A DNA stretch of 9,778 bases from JBAZYZ01 sp964361185 (GTDB taxonomy: Bacteria > Patescibacteriota > Minisyncoccia > Phycocordibacterales > VMEP01), in assembly GCA_964361185.1 (NCBI GenBank), contig CAYHZS010000032.1:1-9778 (forward strand), written 5' to 3'. The position numbers were made by a program, and so were the translations under genes. A model generated the notes under the pieces. The model did not search any database. It had not been told where the DNA came from and saw only the letters and a program-made list of their open reading frames with translations. Positions 5,343-9,778 of the stretch are shown piece by piece (the first letter of the stretch is position 1; each line of letters opens with the position of its first letter).

Positions 5343-6587
5343 ATGAAATACGAGTTTCCGAAAGATTTTCTCTGGGGCGCGGCTACCGCCTCGCACCAAG
5401 TTGAGGGTAACAACCTAAACGACTGGGCTGTTTGGGAAAAAGAAAACGCCGGACGACTCGCGGGTAAAGCACGGAGTGAATTCGGCCACCTGCCAATTTG
5501 GAAAAATATATCGGAAGAAACAACCGCCCCGGAAAATTATATCTCCGGCTCCGCATGCGACCACTATCATAAATACAAAGAAGATTTTGCCTTGGCTAAA
5601 TCTCTCGGCCACAACGCTACGCGTTTCTCAATTGAATGGTCACGGATAGAACCGTCTCAAGGAAAGTTTGACGAGAAAGAAATTGAACATTACCGCGATG
5701 CGGTAAAAACATGTCGGGAGCTCGGGCTTGAGCCTTTTGTAACACTTTGGCACTGGACAATTCCCCTATGGCTACGGGATAAGGGAGGTGTGTCTTCGCA
5801 CTCATTTGCAAATCATTTTGCAATCTATGCAAAACGCATGGCCAAAGAATTACCGGAAGTAAAATTTTGGATAACATTAAACGAACCGGAAATTTATACC
5901 GCGCACTCATATTTTAAGGGAGTATGGCCGCCACAAAAAAAGAGCCCTATAAAATATCTTCGCGCGCTTAAAAATCTGATTCGCGCACACAAAAAAACCT
6001 ATAAACTCATAAAAGAAATTACCCCTCTCGCTCATATAGGCATCGCTAAAAATAATATTCACTTCGAACCGGCGGACGAAGACTTCACAAATCACCTGCT
6101 CGCTTTCTTCGCAGATATTTGGTGGAATAATTTTTTTCTGTGGAGAATCAGGAAATTTCAGGATTTCATCGGCCTGAATCATTATTTCCACAACCGCATA
6201 AATTACGGGTTCAATAAAAATAGGAACGAAAAAACTTCCGACATGGGCTGGGAACTCTGCCCCGAAGCGATATATCACTGTCTTATTGGCCTCAAAAAAT
6301 ACGGCAAGCCAATTTACATAACCGAAAACGGGCTAGCTGACACGAAAGATGAAAAACGCGAGTGGTTTATTAAAGAATCATTAAAAAACGTCCATCGCGC
6401 CATAAAAGAAGGCACGGATGTGCGCGGTTACCTACATTGGTCTTTAATGGACAATTTTGAATGGGACAAAGGATTCTGGCCCCGCTTTGGCCTGATTGAG
6501 ATAGATTATAAAACGCTTGAAAGGCGCCCCCGCCCGAGCGCCTATGCCTACAAAAAGATAATTGAAGATAATGGTATTATTGAATAA
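5343..6587 (+). CDS. glycoside hydrolase family 1 enzyme (beta-glucosidase-like)
   Basis: This 414-residue TIM-barrel enzyme is a retaining GH1 hydrolase. The N terminus FPKDFLWGAATASHQVEG (5-22) holds the substrate-binding Gln19. RFSIEWSRIEP is at 94-104, His137 lies in LWHW, TLNEPE at 178-183 carries the acid/base Glu181, and YITENG at 325-330 carries the nucleophile Glu328. The C-terminal HWSLMDNFEW motif, with Glu-Trp rather than the Ser-type pattern of 6-phospho enzymes, points to unphosphorylated beta-glucosides. No signal peptide is seen, so it is probably cytoplasmic. It is somewhat short for GH1: the segment between about 255 and 276, before DFIGLNHYF, is trimmed relative to typical enzymes. 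It is followed 3 bases later by repeat element copy 2. Confidence 0.92.
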   Translation: MKYEFPKDFLWGAATASHQVEGNNLNDWAVWEKENAGRLAGKARSEFGHLPIWKNISEETTAPENYISGSACDHYHKYKEDFALAKSLGHNATRFSIEWSRIEPSQGKFDEKEIEHYRDAVKTCRELGLEPFVTLWHWTIPLWLRDKGGVSSHSFANHFAIYAKRMAKELPEVKFWITLNEPEIYTAHSYFKGVWPPQKKSPIKYLRALKNLIRAHKKTYKLIKEITPLAHIGIAKNNIHFEPADEDFTNHLLAFFADIWWNNFFLWRIRKFQDFIGLNHYFHNRINYGFNKNRNEKTSDMGWELCPEAIYHCLIGLKKYGKPIYITENGLADTKDEKREWFIKESLKNVHRAIKEGTDVRGYLHWSLMDNFEWDKGFWPRFGLIEIDYKTLERRPRPSAYAYKKIIEDNGIIE

Positions 6588-6590
6588 ACC

Positions 6591-6715
6591 CCGTAGTAGA
6601 AAATGGCATTGGAGCTAAGAAATAAAATCGGGTATGTTACTAAAATGAAAGATTTCCAGAACGACGGAATAAAGCGATAAAAAGCTCCTGAGAGCTATGT
6701 CATTTTTCACTACAG
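6591..6715 (+). repeat. 125-bp foldback element, copy 2 (upstream of the cupredoxin gene)
   Basis: Terminal inverted repeats lie at 6591-6609 (CCGTAGTAGAAAATGGCAT) and 6697-6715 (ATGTCATTTTTCACTACAG). Inside are GGAGCT (6611-6616), a diverged centre, AGCTCC (6683-6688), and a 5-bp hairpin AGCTC-CTGA-GAGCT (6683-6696). Its length equals that of copy 1. Aligned in the direction of the downstream gene, about 24 bases at one end and 30 at the other are conserved while the middle is not. It begins 3 bases after the GH1 stop and ends 7 bases before the next ATG, so its last bases plus GGGAAAAC supply the ribosome binding region. Confidence 0.85.
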
Positions 6716-6722
6716 GGAAAAC

Positions 6723-7475
6723 ATGAGAAACATTTTTATAATCATTGGAATTCTTGCCGTAGTTGCTATTGCGGGTTATGAGTCATATATAGCGACTACA
6801 CCGGACGATAACCAAAAAAGCGAAGCTTCTAACATTCCAGCGATTACCGTGTCAAGCCAGAAACCGGGGAATACGGTAATCGTCTCCTCTCTCACGATCA
6901 AAGAGAAAGGATTCCTAGTGGTGCGCAAGGATGAAAGTGGAGTTCCTGGCAAAATACTCGGAGTTTCAAACATTCTCCCCATGGGAGAAAACAAAAATAT
7001 CACTGTCAATCTTGAGGAAGATACGAGGGACGGTCAGGTTATTTTCATAATGGCCTATGTTGACGGCAACAGCGATGGAGTAATGCGCTTCCCCGGTCCG
7101 GACATACCGGCGAACGATATGGGTGGAAAAATAATTCTTGCGCGAGTAAATATTGCCGGCACTTTGGATAAAGGACTACCGGAAAATACTGTTAAGGTAG
7201 CGCCAAAGAATACGATAACCTACACTCTGAAAGGGTTCGAGCCGGATACTATGGAGATAAAAGCTGGAGAATCGGTTACCTTCATAAATACAACGGATCT
7301 GAACATGTGGATTGCTTCGGACCCCCATCCGGCGCATACCGGCCTTCCCGGATTTGATGAGCGCGGAGCGGTGGGAAACAGCGGTAAATACGCATATATA
7401 TTCACGCAAAGCGGATCATGGAAATACCATAACCATATGGATCCAGACAAGCGAGGAGTCATAATTGTAAAATAG
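6723..7475 (+). CDS. membrane-anchored DUF7282 plus cupredoxin-domain protein
   Basis: This 250-residue exported protein has a hydrophobic N-terminal anchor at about 3-21. A DUF7282-like beta domain follows at about 50-145, with GFLVVRKDESGVPGKILGVS and a GENKNITVNL turn. A C-terminal cupredoxin fold spans about 160-250. There, DPHPAHTGLPGFD (200-212) and WKYHNHMDP (233-241) provide His202, His205, His236, His238 and Met239 as candidate metal ligands. The whole protein has no cysteine, so a classical blue type 1 copper site (His2-Cys-Met) cannot form. An extracytoplasmic copper-binding or redox role is inferred. The ATG at 6723 has an AGGG five bases upstream, one of the few plausible Shine-Dalgarno sites here, just past the repeat element. 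Confidence 0.8.
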   Translation: MRNIFIIIGILAVVAIAGYESYIATTPDDNQKSEASNIPAITVSSQKPGNTVIVSSLTIKEKGFLVVRKDESGVPGKILGVSNILPMGENKNITVNLEEDTRDGQVIFIMAYVDGNSDGVMRFPGPDIPANDMGGKIILARVNIAGTLDKGLPENTVKVAPKNTITYTLKGFEPDTMEIKAGESVTFINTTDLNMWIASDPHPAHTGLPGFDERGAVGNSGKYAYIFTQSGSWKYHNHMDPDKRGVIIVK

Positions 7476-7529
7476 GGAGCTACGCCATACCCGCGACAGT
7501 CAGGGATGTTTTTGCTGAGAGCTACGATA

Positions 7530-7544
7530 TATAATTACGGAGCT
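7530..7544 (+). promoter_or_regulatory. predicted -10 box of recG
   Basis: A perfect TATAAT lies at 7530-7535, nine bases before the chosen recG ATG at 7545. The transcript would start within a few bases of the ATG. GGAG at 7539-7542 is too close to the ATG (two bases) to be an ideal ribosome binding site. No clear -35 is seen. Confidence 0.5.
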
Positions 7545-9698
7545 ATGGAACCAGATACACCCATCAAGGAACTCTTCCGCCTTAAACAACCACAGGAAAA
7601 AGCGCTTTCTAAACTCGGTATAAAGACGATTCTTGATCTTTTGTATCATTTTCCCACGCGGTATGCCGATTTGGGTGAAATAACCACTATCGGAAATCTA
7701 GTCGAAGGGGAAAAAGCCACCATCTATGGCCAGGTAAACAAGCTAAAGACTAGCAAAGCTTGGAAAAAAAGAATTGCCATGGCCGAGGGAGAAGTTTCAG
7801 ACAATACTGGGAAAATAAAAATTGTCTGGTTCAACCAGCCCTACATCGCCAAGATGATACAAAACGGCGGAACGGTTAAGCTCTCCGGAAAAGTCACGGA
7901 AAGAAAAGGAATTCTTTATCTGGCTAACCCTGAAATAGAAACTGCCGGAGAACTGCCTATAGATATCGGAGATTCTCTTTTCGGCAAAAAGAAAGAGGAG
8001 CCATATATACCCATATATCCCGGAAGCATCGGGGTAAGTTCGCGCTGGTTTTATTACGCCATACAAAAAGTTTTCCAAAGCGGAGTTTTGGACAAGATTG
8101 CGGACCCGATACCCAAGAAGATTATCGCAAAGTACCATCTGCCGGATTTAAAAACCGCGCTTATCTGGATACACACGCCCAAAAAAGATATCCACCGTTC
8201 CGCCGCGCATAAGCGATTTTCTTTTGAAGAAATATTCTTTATTCAACTCTCCCGCCAAAGGGACCGCCTCAATTACGAAAAGGCTCCTGCTTACCCGGTA
8301 AATGCGGATAAACAAACCATAGATAAATTTATGGGGAAATTCCCTTATGCTTTGACGGAAGCCCAAAACAAATCCATAGCTCACGTCTTAAGCGACCTTA
8401 AAAAAGGCCACCCGATGTCCAGACTGCTGGAGGGAGATGTCGGTAGTGGAAAAACAGCTGTCGCCGCTGTGGCCTCATTCGCGACAGTAATGACAAGGCC
8501 GAACGAAGCAACTTTCGGAAACTTGCAGGTCGCGTACATGGCGCCAACGGAAATATTGGCACAGCAACATTTTGAATCTTTCATGGAATATTTCAAGGGA
8601 ACAGGCGTTCAAATCGGCCTGATTACGGGAAGCGGAGCCAAAAAATTTCCCTCAAAAGTAAATCCGGGCGGGGCAACGGATATTTCAAGAACCCAGCTTT
8701 TAAAGTGGCTCGCGAATGGCGAGATACCGATGCTTATCGGCACCCATGCCTTAATAGAAAATAAGGTCGCCTTCAAACACCTGGCTTTGGTTATTATCGA
8801 CGAACAGCATAGATTCGGAATAAATCAGCGCGCCAAACTCGCCAGAAAGTCAGGAATATTCCCCCATCTGCTAAGCATGACGGCAACTCCAATACCGCGG
8901 ACTCTCGCGCTTACAATTTACGGAGACCTAGATTTATCGCTCCTTGACGAAATGCCGGCTGGCAGAAAACCGGTCATTACTGAAATCGTCACACCAAACA
9001 AAAGAGATGAAGCCTACGAAAAAATAAGGGAAGAGCTCGCCAAAGGACGGCAGGCGTATATCATCTGTCCGCGCATAGACGAACCCGATCCTGAAAAAGA
9101 AATGGCTCTTATCGCTAAGTCCGTCAAAGCTGAAGCCAAGCGCCTGTCTGAAGAAATTTTTCCCGATTACGCTATAGACATTCTTCACAGTAAAATGAAA
9201 CCGGACGATAAAGAATGGGTAATGAACGAATTCGCGCGAGGCGCGATTAAAATTCTGGTCGCCACTTCAGTAGTAGAAGTGGGGGTGAATGTGCCGAATG
9301 CCACTCTTATCGTCATAGAAGGCGCTGAACGATTCGGTCTCGCACAATTGCATCAGCTCCGCGGACGCGTAATAAGAAGCACGTATCAGCCGTACTGCTT
9401 TGTATTTTCCGAGACCAAATCCGAGAAATCAGTCGCCAGATTGAAAGCGCTCGTCACCGCCAAAAACGGATTTGAATTGTCGGAACTTGATTTGGCGCTC
9501 CGCGGAGCCGGGGAATTATCCGGTACTAAACAATGGGGCATTTCCGACCTAGGAATGGAAGCAATAAAGAACATAAAAATGGTGGAAGCTGCTCGCGAGG
9601 AAGCGCGGAGTTTGTTAAAAAATGACCCAGAACTTTCAGGTCATCCAAGTTTGCAAAAAGAATTATTCTCGCGCGGGAAAGAGATACACTTTGAATAA
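7545..9698 (+). CDS. recG: ATP-dependent DNA helicase RecG
   Basis: RecG remodels stalled forks and branch-migrates recombination junctions. The 717-residue protein is normal in length. The N-terminal helical and wedge OB-fold part occupies about 1-200. The helicase core has Walker A GDVGSGKT (297-304), APTEILAQQH (333-342), the RecG-type motif II DEQHRFG (419-425), SMTATPIPRT (444-453), and a C-terminal helicase domain with ATSVVEVGVNVP (573-584) and HQLRGRVIRS (603-612). The region up to LRGAGELSGTKQWG (652-665) includes the RecG translocation (TRG) segment. Motif VI usually reads GRVGR; here the glycine is Ile610. I chose MEPDTPIKEL over the in-frame ATG at 7506, which would precede the TATAAT box and add 13 non-homologous-looking residues. 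Confidence 0.95.
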   Translation: MEPDTPIKELFRLKQPQEKALSKLGIKTILDLLYHFPTRYADLGEITTIGNLVEGEKATIYGQVNKLKTSKAWKKRIAMAEGEVSDNTGKIKIVWFNQPYIAKMIQNGGTVKLSGKVTERKGILYLANPEIETAGELPIDIGDSLFGKKKEEPYIPIYPGSIGVSSRWFYYAIQKVFQSGVLDKIADPIPKKIIAKYHLPDLKTALIWIHTPKKDIHRSAAHKRFSFEEIFFIQLSRQRDRLNYEKAPAYPVNADKQTIDKFMGKFPYALTEAQNKSIAHVLSDLKKGHPMSRLLEGDVGSGKTAVAAVASFATVMTRPNEATFGNLQVAYMAPTEILAQQHFESFMEYFKGTGVQIGLITGSGAKKFPSKVNPGGATDISRTQLLKWLANGEIPMLIGTHALIENKVAFKHLALVIIDEQHRFGINQRAKLARKSGIFPHLLSMTATPIPRTLALTIYGDLDLSLLDEMPAGRKPVITEIVTPNKRDEAYEKIREELAKGRQAYIICPRIDEPDPEKEMALIAKSVKAEAKRLSEEIFPDYAIDILHSKMKPDDKEWVMNEFARGAIKILVATSVVEVGVNVPNATLIVIEGAERFGLAQLHQLRGRVIRSTYQPYCFVFSETKSEKSVARLKALVTAKNGFELSELDLALRGAGELSGTKQWGISDLGMEAIKNIKMVEAAREEARSLLKNDPELSGHPSLQKELFSRGKEIHFE

Positions 9699-9715
9699 AT
9701 AAGAAGATTTCTCTG

Positions 9716-9778
9716 TCCGCCCCCTTGGACTCGAACCAAGGACCCCAGAGGTATAAGCTCTGTGCTCTAACCAACTGA
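9716..9778 (-). tRNA. tRNA-Ile (anticodon UAU), 5' end cut by window edge
   Basis: On the minus strand this shows the D-arm 3' part (AGTTGGTTAGAGC), anticodon arm CAGAG-CTTATAC-CTCTG (9762-9746), five-base variable loop, T arm CTTGG-TTCGAGT-CCAAG, acceptor 3' strand GGGGCGG and discriminator A at 9716. CCA is not encoded. The anticodon at 9755-9753 is UAU, which pairs with AUA (Ile). U33 and A37 are in place. About 11 bases, including the acceptor 5' strand (expected CCGCCCC), lie beyond the window. The gene converges on recG with a 17-base gap. Confidence 0.88.

Noticed and set aside
7475..7526. GAGCTACG repeated at 7477-7484 and 7519-7526, and a CTGAGAGCTA match between 6688-6697 and 7515-7524, as a possible third foldback element
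   Set aside because: Only 8-10 bases match and no terminal inverted repeats or 125-bp spacing can be found; chance or a very decayed remnant.
7506..7544. Upstream ATG for recG (13 extra residues)
   Set aside because: It would lie before the TATAAT box and lacks a ribosome binding site; the MEPDTPIKEL start gives the usual RecG N terminus.
1..9778. CRISPR array or transposase gene
   Set aside because: No set of regularly spaced direct repeats exists, and no open frame resembles a transposase or integrase.

Overview
The window looks like a chromosomal segment of an uncultured bacterium of the Candidate Phyla Radiation (Patescibacteria, Parcubacteria-like). This is inferred from the gene style, not shown directly. 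The pointers are a compact type IV pilus operon with short, divergent PilN/PilO/PilP-type proteins, a membrane-anchored DUF7282-cupredoxin protein, moderately AT-rich DNA, tight gene packing, tRNA genes with no encoded CCA, and many start codons lacking a Shine-Dalgarno sequence but sitting just after a -10-like hexamer. The standard code fits all genes.

Layout: (1) Bases 1-3170, minus strand, hold a type IV pilus alignment and assembly operon read as pilM, pilN, pilO, a pilP-like gene, then the start of a PilB/GspE-type ATPase that runs off the left edge. (2) A 40-bp AT-rich divergent gap separates pilM from comF (plus), a competence-type phosphoribosyltransferase. ComF converges on a two-gene minus-strand operon of a DUF6717-like protein and a 2H phosphoesterase (2'-5' RNA ligase/LigT type). 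(3) Bases 4850-5285 have no protein gene. They hold an intact tRNA-Ser(GCU), partial copies of that tRNA on both sides, and several perfect hairpins. (4) On the plus strand follow a GH1 beta-glucosidase-type enzyme, a Cys-free DUF7282-cupredoxin protein and recG. (5) The right edge cuts a minus-strand tRNA with anticodon UAU, read as tRNA-Ile for AUA codons.

The most unusual signal is a pair of 125-bp elements, at 1852-1976 and 6591-6715. They have identical lengths, closely matching 19-bp terminal inverted repeats, a conserved inner GGAGYT/AGCTCC segment and hairpin, and diverged centres. Relative to the downstream gene they have the same orientation, and each ends only 1-7 bases before a start codon (pilN and the cupredoxin gene). 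They could be a mobile foldback element (MITE/REPIN-like), a repeated 5'-leader regulator, or both. The tRNA-Ser locus with its flanking tRNA fragments, and the UAU-anticodon tRNA-Ile, are the next most interesting features.

Functionally, pilM/N/O/P and the ATPase would build a pilus alignment complex and motor, and ComF and RecG fit DNA uptake and recombination repair. GH1 and the cupredoxin protein suggest beta-glucoside hydrolysis and an extracytoplasmic metal-binding or redox role. No CRISPR array, transposase gene, or rRNA was seen.
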